Of a DNA stretch of 33,766 nt, positions 23,799 through 33,155 are shown one piece after another. How positions within the stretch are numbered: the first letter of the stretch is position 1; every line of letters starts with the position of its first letter. A program made the position numbers and the translations under genes. The notes beneath the pieces are model-generated. The model was not told where the DNA came from and did not search any database. It saw only the letters and a list, made by a program, of their open reading frames with translations. Source of the stretch: Coriobacteriia bacterium (GTDB taxonomy: Bacteria > Actinomycetota > Coriobacteriia > WRKU01 > WQUG01); contig WQYT01000013.1 in assembly GCA_009781115.1 (NCBI GenBank), forward strand, positions 1-33,766. Direction: 5' to 3'.

Positions 23799-24926
23799 TC
23801 ACTCCTCTTTCATAAACGGCAGCCGGATCGAGATCGCCCGCTTTGTCACCTGGACCTTCACGTCGTCAGAAAGCGTCAGATAGTACTTGTCCGCCAGCTC
23901 ATCGAAGGCATGCTCAACCTGGACCTGAAAATCGCGCAAATCAGCTGGATCGACCTTGAGCCCGCGCGCATCGCGGTAAATGTCAACGGAGGCATCCTTC
24001 GCGTCTGCCTGGGTCCTGCGGCGCATTTGCTGCGCGAGCGACGCCACCGGCGCGACTTCTCCGCGCAGCACCCGGTAGGCGTTGCGCTCAGAGATAGCCA
24101 GGCCCAGAGCCCGTGCCGCTTCAAACAGCTCGGCGCCATCGACAGCCTGTGCCGGCCAGAGCCACACGGGCATCAGCCGCACGTCGCCCGCCGCACCCGC
24201 CACGGCCACGTCCGCAGCAGCCGCGTCCGCCGCGTCCGGCCCCGGCGCACCCACGCGCGCAAGCCCGGCAGTGCGCAAGGTCGCCGCGATCTCTGCCGGA
24301 GAGCCAAAGCTGACTTCAAGCTGCGGATGCTGGCAGGCAAACTCCAGGGCCGTGCGCAGCAGATTGCGCGGTCCGCTCTCGACAGAAAAACCGCCGTCGC
24401 GCGCACGCACCTGCGGCCAGGTGCTCTGGTCGGCGCGCTCGCGCAGCTTGCGCGTGTCCGCACAGACCTCCAGGGCGGCGCCCTGATCCGGGCCGCTCGC
24501 GATCAGGCGGCACAGCTCGGAGTTCTGAGAGATCGAATACAACGCCATCCCGCGCCCATGCACGCCCCAGTCGTCAACGACCATCGTGGCCAGCTTGCTC
24601 GTTACGCGTGGCTCAAAGATCTGCTGCTGCAGCGCAGAGGGCACCCCCTGTCCGTCGTCGATGACGGTCAGGCGGCGCGAACCATCCTCAAGCGAGCTTG
24701 CCACATAGAGGTGCGTGGCGCCCGCGTCGCGCGCGTTGCGCAGCAGCTCTATCAGGATATCTTCAGTGCTTTGAATGTCGTGCTTGGCCTGGCGACGCTC
24801 GGCCTCGCTGACATTAAGACGCACAAAGCCCTCGCCAAGGTCTTCTTCGACTTTCAGGAACGTATCGCCTGAAACAGAAGAGACAAAATCAAGCAAGGGC
24901 TTTGCGGGATGGTCATTATCTGCCAT
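23799..24926 (-). CDS. Orphan GHKL-type ATPase protein, function unknown
   Basis: The protein has 375 residues. The first 150 residues form a GHKL (Hsp90/gyrase/kinase) ATP-binding fold. The N box has Glu60 and Asn64 in ELLRNARDAGA, the G1 box is DDGQG at 90-94, and the G2 box is GVHGRGM at 121-127. No histidine-kinase dimerisation box or MutL/Hsp90 middle domain is visible. Residues 220-250 are an Ala/Gly/Asp-rich linker, and the last 80 residues form a separate domain of unknown type. It sits between rny and miaB, 26 bp from rny and with the miaB ribosome site in its end, so it may work with RNA metabolism, but this is only inferred. Confidence 0.75.
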   Translation of the reverse strand: MADNDHPAKPLLDFVSSVSGDTFLKVEEDLGEGFVRLNVSEAERRQAKHDIQSTEDILIELLRNARDAGATHLYVASSLEDGSRRLTVIDDGQGVPSALQQQIFEPRVTSKLATMVVDDWGVHGRGMALYSISQNSELCRLIASGPDQGAALEVCADTRKLRERADQSTWPQVRARDGGFSVESGPRNLLRTALEFACQHPQLEVSFGSPAEIAATLRTAGLARVGAPGPDAADAAAADVAVAGAAGDVRLMPVWLWPAQAVDGAELFEAARALGLAISERNAYRVLRGEVAPVASLAQQMRRRTQADAKDASVDIYRDARGLKVDPADLRDFQVQVEHAFDELADKYYLTLSDDVKVQVTKRAISIRLPFMKEE

Positions 24927-24952
24927 CGGACTGGTAATCCTGTCCGACGGCG

Positions 24953-26485
24953 CTATTTCGCGTAGTCGACGGCACGGCTTTCACGCACGACCATGACTTT
25001 GATCTGGCCAGGATACTCCAACTGCTCTTCGATCTCTTTTGCGACATCGCGCGCCAGGATAACGGCGTCGCTGTCGCTGACCTCATCAGGCTGGACCATG
25101 ATGCGGACCTCGCGTCCCGCCTGCATAGCATAGGTCTTTTCGACCCCGCCGTGCGAGTTCGCGACCGCTTCAAGCTTCTCCAGGCGCTTGACATAGCTTT
25201 CAAGAGTCTCGCGACGCGCACCCGGACGCGACGCGCTGATCGCGTCTGCGGCCTGGACCAGCACGGCCTCGACCGTCTGGGGCTCAACGTCGTTGTGGTG
25301 CGCCTCGATGATGTGGACGACCTCGGGGTTTTCTCCCATGCGCTTGGCCAGCTCGGCCCCGATGAGCGCATGCGGACCCTCGACCTCGTGGTCGATGGCC
25401 TTGCCCAGGTCATGGAGCAGGCCGGCGCGCTTGGCAAGCGCGACATCGGCGCCCAGCTCTTCTGCCATAACACCGGCAAGCCAGCTTACCTCCAGCGAGT
25501 GGTTGAGGACGTTTTGCCCGTAGCTCGTGCGGAAGCGCAGGCGCCCCAAGGTCTTGACCAGCTCCGGATGCAGGCTGTGGACGCCGGCGTCAAAGGTGGC
25601 CTGCTCGCCATCGCGCTGTATCTGCTCGTTAACAAGCTTCTCGGCCTTGCCAAACACTTCTTCGATGCGCGCCGGATGGATACGTCCGTCAGCGATGAGC
25701 GACTCCAGCGCAATGCGACCAACCTCGCGGCGCACCGGGTCAAAGCTTGACAGCACCACGGTCTCCGGCGTGTCGTCGATAATCAGGTTGATACCGGTAA
25801 TCTGCTCGAAGGCGCGGATGTTTCGGCCCTCGCGACCGATCAGGCGGCCCTTCATTTCATCAGTGGGAATATGGACGACGCTGACGGTGGCCTCTGCCGT
25901 ATGATCGGCGGCAACCCGCTGGATCGCAATACCAACAATACGACGCGCGCGACGGTCAGCCTCATCTTTTGCCTGGGTCTCCGTGTCACGGATGAGCGCG
26001 ACTGACTCGCGCTGGACCTCTTCTTCCAGCGATTTCAGCAGCTCAATTTTGGCCTCATCAGCCGTCATGGAGGCAACGCGCTCAAGGCGGGCGGTCACCT
26101 CAGCAAAGGCTGCGTTCAGCTCTTCTTCACGGTGAGCCAGCTGGCCTGCCTGTGAGCTGAGCTGGTGCTCGCGCTTATCCACGCTTTCCATGCGCCGGTC
26201 GATGGTCTCCTCGCGCTGAACCAGACGATTTTCCAGCGCAGCGATCTCTTTGCGGCGGGTCTTTTCCTCGGCGTCGGCCTCAGATTTCTGCTTGAATATC
26301 TCGTCTTTGGCTTCAAGCAGCGCTTCCTTTTTTAAACTCTCGGCTTCTTTTTCTGCGTGGGCCACAAGGTTTTCTGCCTCCGCTGCGGCCTTGCGCGCTT
26401 TCGTACTGATCAGGTAGTGATCGATGATAAAGCCGAGGGCAAGACCAATGACAGCAGCAATAATTACTTCAACAGCAAGAGTCAT
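24953..26485 (-). CDS. rny: Ribonuclease Y
   Basis: The protein has 510 residues from ATG 26485 behind GGAGGG. It is a membrane-bound endoribonuclease that starts mRNA decay in Gram-positive bacteria. One N-terminal transmembrane helix (about 5-24) is followed by a long Glu/Lys/Ala coiled coil (about 30-200). A KH domain has [15 protein letters not shown], an HD domain has [12 protein letters not shown] with the metal-binding His-Asp, and the typical C-terminus ends [10 protein letters not shown]. It leads a leftward series with the GHKL protein, miaB and miaA. Confidence 0.97.
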   Translation of the reverse strand: MTLAVEVIIAAVIGLALGFIIDHYLISTKARKAAAEAENLVAHAEKEAESLKKEALLEAKDEIFKQKSEADAEEKTRRKEIAALENRLVQREETIDRRMESVDKREHQLSSQAGQLAHREEELNAAFAEVTARLERVASMTADEAKIELLKSLEEEVQRESVALIRDTETQAKDEADRRARRIVGIAIQRVAADHTAEATVSVVHIPTDEMKGRLIGREGRNIRAFEQITGINLIIDDTPETVVLSSFDPVRREVGRIALESLIADGRIHPARIEEVFGKAEKLVNEQIQRDGEQATFDAGVHSLHPELVKTLGRLRFRTSYGQNVLNHSLEVSWLAGVMAEELGADVALAKRAGLLHDLGKAIDHEVEGPHALIGAELAKRMGENPEVVHIIEAHHNDVEPQTVEAVLVQAADAISASRPGARRETLESYVKRLEKLEAVANSHGGVEKTYAMQAGREVRIMVQPDEVSDSDAVILARDVAKEIEEQLEYPGQIKVMVVRESRAVDYAK

Positions 26486-26670
26486 GGCTTCCCTCCTTCC
26501 GGGTGTCGCTTCAGCGACGTGATAATCTTGACGGAGCTTTGCGGTTTCGCATAGCACAAAGACTGTCCCAGACAGAGACCTCGATTTGACCGGCGCACAT
26601 ACGCCACAATATATCAGGACGGAAGCTACTGCTCCGTGAACAATCTTACTTTTTTATAGTAACCCGCAGC

Positions 26671-28104
26671 TCAGAGCGCCGTCAACTTCTGGGGTCGGGG
26701 AGCAGAGCGGCGGCCCCAGCGGGTAAACGCGAGCTTGCCGCTCGTCCACTCCCGCGAGGCCAGCACTCCTGCGATAAACAGCACCGGCGCCACAAACGGA
26801 TAGCGCGCAAACAGGCAGTCAAAAAGCCCCACGATCAGCATGAAGATGCCGATATAGACACCAAATCGGGGGGCGTCCGGGGTCAGCAGACAGAACAGAA
26901 ACCAGAACAGCAGCGCGCCATACACAAACACCGCAAGCGGCCCGCCCGTCACCCAGCGGTTCAAGAAGTCGTTGTGCGGATGAGTCTGGCGCGCCGTCAG
27001 CAGATAGGGCTGCCCGGTGCCAAAGGGGTGGTGAGCGATAGAAGACAATGCGGCCCCCCAGCGGCTCGACCGCCCCGATGAGATGCTGGAGAGGTCCTGC
27101 GCATCAACGGTGTCTGAGCCCGTGTCTGCGGCAAGCGTCGTCACAGTCTTAAGCGACCGCGAAACACTCTGAAACGTTCCGCCTCCGATCAGGCTGAAGG
27201 CAAGAATGAACGCGAGGCAGCCAGCCAACACGGCCGCAAGCACTTTACCCTGCGCTTTGAACCAGCCCCGCAGCCCCCGGGCGCGCAACTGGACAACCAC
27301 AGAGGCGACCGCAACACAGGCCAGCGCCAGGATCACACTGCGCGACCCGGCAAGAAGAACGCTTGCCAGGCTGAGCAGAAAGACCGCCACGCGCAGGCCC
27401 TTCAGGCCCCGCGCCGCAAGCGCCCAGCAGGCCCCGATCGCTGCGGTAAACGCAAAGCAGTTAGGGTTTGAATTGAGGCCCTGTGCGCGTATCGGCTCAA
27501 TCGGGGTCCACTTCCACACCGCGTACAGGGGATTTGTCGCGGCATTAACCCGAAGCAACCAATACCCTATGGGATTATGGTAGCCGCTCAGATGAAGATA
27601 CTCTGCCGCCGCAACAACAAAAGAGATCGCCAGGACAACAAGAAGCGCAATGCCCAGACGCCTGTTCCCCGCCCGACGATTGGCGAGCCCTAAGAAGAAG
27701 GCGGCAACCGGCGTCGCCGCAAGAAAAAACGCGTTGCCCCACCACCAGGCGGGGGGCAGATAGGCCACAAGCGGATTGATAGTGCGCGTAACGTAAGCAA
27801 ACGCCAGAAACGCCAGGTCAAAGGCGGTAAGCGCTATGACCGGCCAGCACCGCTTGCCCACCGCAAGCCAGCTACGAGAAATCCTCCCGCTAAGCGCGCA
27901 CCAGATCCAGGCGGCAACGGCAACAATGACCAGAAACGGACACGCAAACTGCAGCCGGGGTATGCCGTGCAGAAAGTAAAAATAGCGGGTCGGCACGATC
28001 ATGATCAGCGCGACCACCAACACGGAGGCCGCCCAGAAAATCACCGGGTACTTGCCCGTGCCCGTGCCCCGGATATCTGCTGAGCCTGTTTTGCCCGAAC
28101 GCAT
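26671..28104 (-). CDS. O-antigen ligase/polymerase-like (Wzy_C) polytopic membrane protein
   Basis: The protein has 477 residues with about 12 membrane segments. The large outer loop (about 325-400) contains GRSSRWGAALSSIAHHPFGTG and HPHNDFLNRWVTGG, the Arg/His/HN pattern of the O-antigen ligase/polymerase family. In a Gram-positive cell such a protein would polymerise or attach a surface glycan rather than lipopolysaccharide. AGSRSVILAL, also typical, lies before the loop. It follows lepB by 69 bp on the same strand. No glycosyltransferase genes are nearby, so the polymer is unknown. Confidence 0.8.
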   Translation of the reverse strand: MRSGKTGSADIRGTGTGKYPVIFWAASVLVVALIMIVPTRYFYFLHGIPRLQFACPFLVIVAVAAWIWCALSGRISRSWLAVGKRCWPVIALTAFDLAFLAFAYVTRTINPLVAYLPPAWWWGNAFFLAATPVAAFFLGLANRRAGNRRLGIALLVVLAISFVVAAAEYLHLSGYHNPIGYWLLRVNAATNPLYAVWKWTPIEPIRAQGLNSNPNCFAFTAAIGACWALAARGLKGLRVAVFLLSLASVLLAGSRSVILALACVAVASVVVQLRARGLRGWFKAQGKVLAAVLAGCLAFILAFSLIGGGTFQSVSRSLKTVTTLAADTGSDTVDAQDLSSISSGRSSRWGAALSSIAHHPFGTGQPYLLTARQTHPHNDFLNRWVTGGPLAVFVYGALLFWFLFCLLTPDAPRFGVYIGIFMLIVGLFDCLFARYPFVAPVLFIAGVLASREWTSGKLAFTRWGRRSAPRPQKLTAL

Positions 28105-28173
28105 ATACCTCTACTCCCTTTTTTTACGCAGATACCCGGCGCGGCGGCAGCGCTGAGCTATTCGCCGAACGGC

Positions 28174-28755
28174 TTATTTGAGGGCGCCGAAGTGCTTCAG
28201 GGGCCAGTACGTCCACCATGCCCGCCCATACACCGTGCTTACAGAAATGGGGCCAAAGAGGCGGGAGTCCGCGCTGTTGGTCCGGTTATCACCCATGACC
28301 CAGATGTCTCCGTCGGGCACTCTGAGGGGAAACTGGATGCTGGAGCTTAAGGGCTCGCTCAGCTTGCCATGCGTATAAGGTTCGTCGAGTTTCTGGTCGT
28401 TGACGTACACGTAGCCGTCGCGCAGATCGACCGTGTCGCCCCCTACCGCAATGACCCGCTTGATCAGCTGAGAATACTGCCCGGTAGGATCCTTGAATAC
28501 CACCACGTCTTTGTACTTGGGTTTTCCGCCCACCTTGTAGACCAGCTTGTTTGCAAGCACCATATCATCAAGCTGAATGGTCGGAAGCATTGATCCGGTC
28601 GGGATCCGGTAAGGCTCTATAAGAAAATAGCGCACAGTGGCAGCCAGAATAACCGCGATCAGAATACAGACCGCATAGGTAAGTATCGTGCGCGCAAAGC
28701 TTGGTTGTTTCAGCGCTACGGAGCGCGGGCCACCATAGGGGTTGGCAGGTGTCAA
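28174..28755 (-). CDS. lepB: Signal peptidase I
   Basis: The protein has 193 residues. The start is TTG 28755 preceded by GGAGG; the TTGA sequence also contains the trmD stop, so the two genes are coupled. One membrane helix (about 22-46) anchors the protein. The catalytic Ser55 is in PTGSMLPTI and Lys98 is in [11 protein letters not shown], and the third box [11 protein letters not shown] is intact. It cleaves signal peptides of exported proteins such as the large protease in this window. Placement after trmD is a known actinobacterial arrangement. Confidence 0.95.
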   Translation of the reverse strand: MTPANPYGGPRSVALKQPSFARTILTYAVCILIAVILAATVRYFLIEPYRIPTGSMLPTIQLDDMVLANKLVYKVGGKPKYKDVVVFKDPTGQYSQLIKRVIAVGGDTVDLRDGYVYVNDQKLDEPYTHGKLSEPLSSSIQFPLRVPDGDIWVMGDNRTNSADSRLFGPISVSTVYGRAWWTYWPLKHFGALK

Positions 28756-29444
28756 CTCTGTCCTCCTTCATCGAGCAGATCGGGGCGTCGCAGAAAAGTG
28801 CGTTTAAAAGCTTGCTCCCTGCGCCACGCCGCAATGTTTGCGTGATGCCCACTGAGCAAAACCTCAGGAACCATCATACCGCGAAATTCTGAGGGGCGCG
28901 TGTACTGGGGATACTCTAACAATCCCTCCACAAACGACTCATCGTCTGCGCTCTGGGCATGCCCCAGCACGCCGGGCAAAAGGCGCGTGACCGCATCGAT
29001 CAGCACGAGCGCCGGCAGCTCTCCTCCCGTCAGCACGTAATCGCCGATCGAGATCTCCTCATCAGCCCAGGCATAGGCGCGCTCGTCGATGCCCTCATAG
29101 TGTCCGCAGACCAGCAGCAGGCGCCCGGAGCCCTCTGACAGCTCGCGGGCGCGCGCCTGCTTAAGCGGCGTGCCGGTCGGGGTGAAAAAGATCACATGCG
29201 CCGGGCGCGGGTCGCGGGTTTTAATGTCTTCGATGGCGCTGGCGAGTGGCTCGACCAGCATGACCATGCCGGGGCCGCCGCCGTAGGGGTCATCATCGAC
29301 CGTGCGGTGAAAGTCATGCGTCCAGTCGCGCAGGTCGAAGAGCTGCACCTCCAGGGCGCCTGAAGCCTGGGCGCGCCCGAGAATGCTGGTATCAAGCACG
29401 GGGGCAAACATATCCGGAAACAGGGTGAGGATGTCGATACGCAT
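28752..29444 (-). CDS. trmD: tRNA (guanine-37-N1)-methyltransferase
   Basis: The protein has 230 residues from ATG 29444, which overlaps the rimM stop (TGATG). It forms m1G37 in tRNAs and prevents frameshifts. The SPOUT-fold sequence is clear: [13 protein letters not shown], the [16 protein letters not shown] loop, the knot segment ending [11 protein letters not shown], and [23 protein letters not shown]. It is part of the rpsP-khpA-rimM-trmD-lepB operon. Confidence 0.97.
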   Translation of the reverse strand: MRIDILTLFPDMFAPVLDTSILGRAQASGALEVQLFDLRDWTHDFHRTVDDDPYGGGPGMVMLVEPLASAIEDIKTRDPRPAHVIFFTPTGTPLKQARARELSEGSGRLLLVCGHYEGIDERAYAWADEEISIGDYVLTGGELPALVLIDAVTRLLPGVLGHAQSADDESFVEGLLEYPQYTRPSEFRGMMVPEVLLSGHHANIAAWRREQAFKRTFLRRPDLLDEGGQS

Positions 29445-30004
29445 CAGCGGTTTGCCTCCAAGAGGCCTTCGAGCAGGCGCACGGTGATGCGACGGCACTG
29501 GTCGTCGCGCTGGATCTGCAGGTCATCGATGACCGGCAGGAGCACCTCCCCGCCTTGCGGGGCAGAGACGACCCAGACCAGGTTGGCGCCCGTCTCGATA
29601 CGGTCGCTCAGCGTGCCGAGCGCCTCGCCCGTGTCCGCGAAGACCTCATAGCCCTGCTCGGGGAAGTCCTCAGCGAGGGTCCGGGCCTGCAGGGCCGCGC
29701 GCTCAGCGTCCGTGAGCTCCGCGGCGCGCAGAAGCAGGGCGCGTCCGCAGGCCTCGTGAGCTTGCTGGCGGTCTGTGATCTCAGCAAAACGGAGCGCCGC
29801 CGCGCCCGGGGCGCCTGGCTCGATCTGCGTCAGATGAAGCTCTTTGTAGTCCAGCAGAGGCGGCGCCAGATAGAAGGTCTCATGAACCCCCAGAAGCAGA
29901 AAAGCTCCTGGTTCAGTTTTAACCAGGAGCTCCCCGTTAACGCCTTTAGTTCGCAGTACTGTGGCGACGCGTAAAAACGGTGAATCTGTCTTAGTCCCTG
30001 ACAT
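29444..30004 (-). CDS. rimM: Ribosome maturation factor RimM
   Basis: The protein has 186 residues from ATG 30004, which overlaps the khpA end by 14 bases; no strong ribosome site is seen, consistent with coupling. It helps assemble the 30S head near S19. The N-terminal barrel begins [22 protein letters not shown] and the PRC-barrel part contains [29 protein letters not shown]. The longer frame to 30232 is khpA in another frame and is rejected. Confidence 0.93.
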   Translation of the reverse strand: MSGTKTDSPFLRVATVLRTKGVNGELLVKTEPGAFLLLGVHETFYLAPPLLDYKELHLTQIEPGAPGAAALRFAEITDRQQAHEACGRALLLRAAELTDAERAALQARTLAEDFPEQGYEVFADTGEALGTLSDRIETGANLVWVVSAPQGGEVLLPVIDDLQIQRDDQCRRITVRLLEGLLEANR

Positions 30005-30242
30005 CGACTTCAACGAGCAGCGGAGAGTCCCCCGCGGCGGCGCGCGCCAGTGTTCTGATCGACTTAATGGTCCGTCCGCTGCGCCCGATGATCTTGCCCG
30101 TGTCTTCTTCTGCCACCTGGATCGTGATGTTGAGGCGATCGTCCTGCTCGTCGGAGAGCAGCGTGACCTGGTCGGGACTATCGACCAGGGCGGTAGCCAG
30201 AAACGTGACCAGCGCTTCGATGCGCTCTGCACATTCAGACAT
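29991..30242 (-). CDS. khpA: KhpA-type KH-domain RNA-binding protein
   Basis: The protein has 83 residues. A single KH domain has the GxxG loop in GKIIGRSGRTIKSIRTL. KhpA binds small RNAs and mRNAs with KhpB in Gram-positive bacteria and affects cell division. It lies directly after rpsP, two bases from its stop, its standard place. Confidence 0.93.
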   Translation of the reverse strand: MSECAERIEALVTFLATALVDSPDQVTLLSDEQDDRLNITIQVAEEDTGKIIGRSGRTIKSIRTLARAAAGDSPLLVEVDVRD

Positions 30243-30244
30243 GG

Positions 30245-30709
30245 TTAGCCCTCGGCGTCAGCATCGGCGGGCGCCTCTTCAGCTGCGACGTCAGCGTCGG
30301 TGGCAGCGGCATCGGCGGCAGCGGCAGCAGCGGCCTCCTCTGCGGCCTTTGCGGCCTCTTCAGCCTCTTTGGCTGCGGCAGCCTTGGCCTCTGCGGCGGC
30401 GGCGGCTTCAGCCTCCTGCTTGGCAACCTGGCGCTTGGTGGGCTTTGCGGCGGCCTCGACCGGCTTCTTGTCGCCGCGCGCGATAGCTATCAGCTTTGCG
30501 GCAGCTTCAGTTGGCTGGGCGCCCTTGGCCAGCCACGCGTCGATGCTCTCAAGATTGAGCTCAACACCAGAAGGCTGCAGGCGCGGATTGTAACGCCCCA
30601 CGATCTCGATGAAGCGCCCGTCGCGCGGCTTGCGCTCGTCGGCCACTACCACGCGGTAAAACGGAGCTTTCTTTGCGCCATGACGCGCCAAACGAATCTT
30701 TACTGACAA
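30245..30709 (-). CDS. rpsP: Ribosomal protein bS16 with long Ala/Glu tail
   Basis: The protein has 154 residues. The start is TTG 30709 with GGAGGTG upstream. Residues 1-80 are normal bS16 ([33 protein letters not shown]). The last 70 residues are a low-complexity Ala, Glu, Lys then Ala/Asp/Glu tail (about 95-154), much longer than in most bacteria but seen in other actinobacteria. It is the first gene of the operon. I see no convincing promoter in the 160 bp upstream beyond a TTGACG near 30787. Confidence 0.96.
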   Translation of the reverse strand: MSVKIRLARHGAKKAPFYRVVVADERKPRDGRFIEIVGRYNPRLQPSGVELNLESIDAWLAKGAQPTEAAAKLIAIARGDKKPVEAAAKPTKRQVAKQEAEAAAAAEAKAAAAKEAEEAAKAAEEAAAAAAADAAATDADVAAEEAPADADAEG

Positions 30710-30830
30710 GGGTTCACCTCCGGATCAGCGGGCGCAAGCGGGCGCCCGACCGTTAATCACATACGAGTAGTTATCTTACGCTATTGCGTCAAGTCGCCGC
30801 AAGCACAACCAGATAACATCACGCAAACGC

Positions 30831-30848
30831 CATCTGATCAAGCAGATG
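30831..30848 (-). terminator. Weak hairpin after higA
   Basis: CATCTG-ATCAAG-CAGATG is a six-pair stem 24 bp past the higA stop, without a U tract. Confidence 0.3.
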
Positions 30849-30871
30849 CCAATCAGAAGATATGTACTTTT

Positions 30872-31180
30872 TCACAATGCCGCAGCTATCTTCTGCCAGG
30901 GCGTGATCCTGGCAAGCTCACTGGCCAGCTTATCGTGGGCGACCTCAGTGTCGTAAGCGGCTTGTGCCCGCAGCCAGTAGCCATCGGAAAGTCCGAAGAA
31001 CCGAGCCAGACGCAAATCAGTATCTGCCGTAATGGAGCGCTTGCCAGCAACGATCTCTCCAATACGCTGTGCCGGTACGCCGATCTCTTTTGCAAGGCGG
31101 TACTTAGTGATGCCCAGAGGAAGAAGGAACTCCTCGTTTAAGAGTTCCCCCGGACTTATCGGATTCAACTTTTTGGCCAT
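30872..31180 (-). CDS. higA: HigA-family antitoxin (XRE helix-turn-helix)
   Basis: The protein has 102 residues from ATG 31180 behind GAGGTG. The helix-turn-helix reads ITKYRLAKEIGVPAQRIGEIVAGKR, preceded by NPISPGELLNEEFL, which is typical of HigA/VapI antitoxins. It should neutralise the HigB product and repress the operon with it. It lies 10 bases after higB. The toxin-first order is characteristic of higBA. Confidence 0.9.
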   Translation of the reverse strand: MAKKLNPISPGELLNEEFLLPLGITKYRLAKEIGVPAQRIGEIVAGKRSITADTDLRLARFFGLSDGYWLRAQAAYDTEVAHDKLASELARITPWQKIAAAL

Positions 31181-31190
31181 AGTTTTCACC

Positions 31191-31472
31191 TCAATCATGA
31201 TAGTCAATGATCTCAACGCCGTGTGCTTCTGTCCCGATCCAGGTAAAACAAACCCGATACTGATCATTGATACGGATGCTGTGTTGCCCCTTACGCTTAC
31301 CTTCAAGTCCTTCCAGCCGGTTACCTGGTGGAACTTTCAGATCTGCCAGACAAGAAGCGACTTCAAGTTGACGCAGCTTCCTTCTGGCCACTGACTCAAA
31401 GGCCTGAAAGCGCTTCACGCGGTATCCGCGCGCAAGCGCCTCGGTGTCTTTATCAGCGAAGGAAGCTATCAT
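31191..31472 (-). CDS. higB: HigB-family toxin (RelE-like mRNA interferase)
   Basis: The protein has 93 residues. IASFADKDTEALARG, RRKLRQLEVASCLADLKVPP, GNRLEGLEGKRKGQHSIRIN and YRVCFTWIG match HigB/RelE toxins, which cut mRNA on the ribosome. The ATG at 31472 lacks a ribosome site, and the -10 hexamer ends only six bases before it. A chromosomal stabilising or phage-defence role is possible but not shown. Confidence 0.9.
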   Translation of the reverse strand: MIASFADKDTEALARGYRVKRFQAFESVARRKLRQLEVASCLADLKVPPGNRLEGLEGKRKGQHSIRINDQYRVCFTWIGTEAHGVEIIDYHD

Positions 31473-31478
31473 GTATCA

Positions 31479-31507
31479 ATAGTAACGTGTTGCGGTAATA
31501 ACGTCAA
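31479..31507 (-). promoter_or_regulatory. higBA promoter predicting a leaderless transcript
   Basis: On the minus strand TTGACG (31507-31502), 17 bases, and TACTAT (31484-31479) form a near-consensus promoter. The start codon of higB begins seven bases past the -10, where transcription should start. Confidence 0.65.
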
Positions 31508-31516
31508 GCGTTATTA
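31496..31516. promoter_or_regulatory. Palindromic operator of higBA
   Basis: TAATAACG-TCAAG-CGTTATTA is a perfect 8+8 inverted repeat centred on the -35 hexamer of higBA, the expected position for autorepression by HigA or HigBA. Confidence 0.65.
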
Positions 31517-31555
31517 TGAGAGACTTCCATCTTGCCGTGTGACAAAAGGCATAGT

Positions 31556-31601
31556 AGGGGGACGGCTCCTCTTTACCGTAGTAAAGAGGAGCCGTCCCCC
31601 T
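31556..31601. repeat. Perfect 46-bp palindrome (21-bp arms, 4-base loop)
   Basis: The left arm 31556-31576 begins AGGGGGACGGCTCC and pairs exactly with 31581-31601 around CGTA. It lies between higB and the next gene, 11 bp past that gene's stop, and could end transcription. Similar GGGGACGGCTCCT palindromes are known as dispersed repeats in other genomes. Confidence 0.75.
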
Positions 31602-31612
31602 GTCTTACGTAA

Positions 31613-32170
31613 CTAAGTTGACTTCAGGCTATTAATGGTGGCCTGAATCCGCCTCCATGCAAAGACAGAGGTGACGCCCGTGGCAATAACCTCTGTTGCG
31701 CCACCGCTGGTAAGCTTACTTTTTATTAAGAGTTGCTCGGTGCAATAGCCCCTGATCACAGCAAATATCACTCCAATAAAAAGGCCTCCTGCGACTAACT
31801 GCATTACTCCTAAAAACAGAACGGCAAAAATTGAAGCAAAAGGCTCTACAGAATGGACTGCAACAAAGATCAGACCAAAGACAAGCGCAAATACAGCTCC
31901 AATCCCCATAATGATCCATGAGCCACTCGCCACTCCATTGATACGCAACCGATCCACTTTGACCAGGTTTTCATCATCATGAACCGTTACCTTGCGGCGC
32001 TCAGTATCCCCAATACCACAAGCAAATGCTTGCGTCACCTGTTGCGGCGAGGCTGCCACCGGCTTCCTCATGTCTATTGAAACACTCAGTGTGAGAAAGT
32101 TCTTCTGTGTGCGAGCGCCCGTTGCCACTGCACTGTTTTTGCTCGCATACACGTCATCAAATTTGCTCAT
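31613..32170 (-). CDS. Uncharacterised two-helix membrane protein
   Basis: The protein has 185 residues from ATG 32170, which overlaps the preceding stop (TGATG). The N-terminal 85 residues are soluble and rich in Lys, Thr and Val, with no recognised domain. Two membrane segments follow (about 85-108 and 112-138), then a short tail. I do not recognise a family. Coupling to the lipoprotein gene suggests that the two products act together at the membrane. Confidence 0.6.
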   Translation of the reverse strand: MSKFDDVYASKNSAVATGARTQKNFLTLSVSIDMRKPVAASPQQVTQAFACGIGDTERRKVTVHDDENLVKVDRLRINGVASGSWIIMGIGAVFALVFGLIFVAVHSVEPFASIFAVLFLGVMQLVAGGLFIGVIFAVIRGYCTEQLLIKSKLTSGGATEVIATGVTSVFAWRRIQATINSLKST

Positions 32171-33129
32171 CAGTTGCTGTTGCTCCAATCAGATATCCGG
32201 GCCGGTTTACGCGGTCCATGTTTATCAAGGCTGCCAATATCCCCTTTTAGCACCTTAGTAAGTTCAGTTGTCATCTCCGGCGAAAGTGAGCAGATGTTCG
32301 CTGTAAAATCAAAGGAACTGGTCGCGTCATTATAGCTATGCACATAGTATTCACGTGTGGCCTTCGGCCCATAATAAGTAATACGCCAGATAGGGTTGAA
32401 GCCCGATGGAATATCAAGCCTGATCCGCTCTGTATCATTGCGTGTGAAGTCAATGACTGTAGTGCGCCCCACTACAACGTCTCCACCACCCGGCGCATAG
32501 GCAGCCATCCTTACCTGCCACAGCCATCCCGCAGACCTCGCAGCCGTTACAACGCCGGCGGGTAAGGCTATCGGCAAAAATGGATTACTATCGGGTCTAT
32601 TGGCAAGTTTCGTCAGCGTAGAGAGTATGAAGTCATAATGAACCGGCGAGATGTCCCACCGTGGAGTATCACTCACGCTACTTGGAAAAGTAAAATCGTC
32701 CACCTGATTATCAGGAGCAGCCCCACACCAGGAATCAGCCACGTAAAAAGGATGTCCGTATTTCCCCCCACTACCTCTAGGATACATCTCAAATGTGATA
32801 GGCGAAGCGCTGTTCCTGGCCCTTTCCAGAGTAAAAAGAAGACCGGCGCCAGAAGCTGTGCCTGGCTGGGAAGGGACACCTATAATCTGCCGATCCTGCT
32901 TAACCGAATAACCCATACTCTTTGCCTTCACAACAAGCGCCGCAGCATCCTTTTTTTCGGCTACCGTTGTGGTTTTTACAGAGTCGGCTTCAGCGCGCCC
33001 TTTACTGGAAGCAGCAACCCGCCTACCACACCCACTCAGCAACACAATCACAAGCCCGATAACAGTCATAGCTACAATCAAAACAGTTTTTTTGAGTGGC
33101 TTCTTAGGTTTGATGCATTTGGTTTCCAT
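32170..33129 (-). CDS. Uncharacterised lipoprotein
   Basis: The protein has 319 residues from ATG 33129 (AGGAA upstream). A basic start (KPKKPLKK) and a hydrophobic stretch end in the lipobox LLSGC, so Cys is about residue 33 of the mature boundary. The rest is a secreted domain with repeated Asp/Tyr/Trp motifs (GHPFYVADSWCG, GWLWQVRMAAYAPGGGD, IWRITYYGP). No known domain is recognised. It lies 26 bp after the zinc-ribbon gene and is coupled to the two-helix protein. Confidence 0.6.
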   Translation of the reverse strand: METKCIKPKKPLKKTVLIVAMTVIGLVIVLLSGCGRRVAASSKGRAEADSVKTTTVAEKKDAAALVVKAKSMGYSVKQDRQIIGVPSQPGTASGAGLLFTLERARNSASPITFEMYPRGSGGKYGHPFYVADSWCGAAPDNQVDDFTFPSSVSDTPRWDISPVHYDFILSTLTKLANRPDSNPFLPIALPAGVVTAARSAGWLWQVRMAAYAPGGGDVVVGRTTVIDFTRNDTERIRLDIPSGFNPIWRITYYGPKATREYYVHSYNDATSSFDFTANICSLSPEMTTELTKVLKGDIGSLDKHGPRKPARISDWSNSN

Positions 33130-33155
33130 GTAAGCGTTCCTGCCGCATCCAATAA

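Noticed and set aside
23910-24872. Rightward 320-residue frame opposite the GHKL gene
   Set aside because: It is a shadow of a gene with clear ATP-binding boxes and good translation signals.
30764-30792. rpsP promoter with TTGACG at 30787-30792
   Set aside because: The -35 is fair but no acceptable -10 lies at 15-18 bases, so I did not list it.
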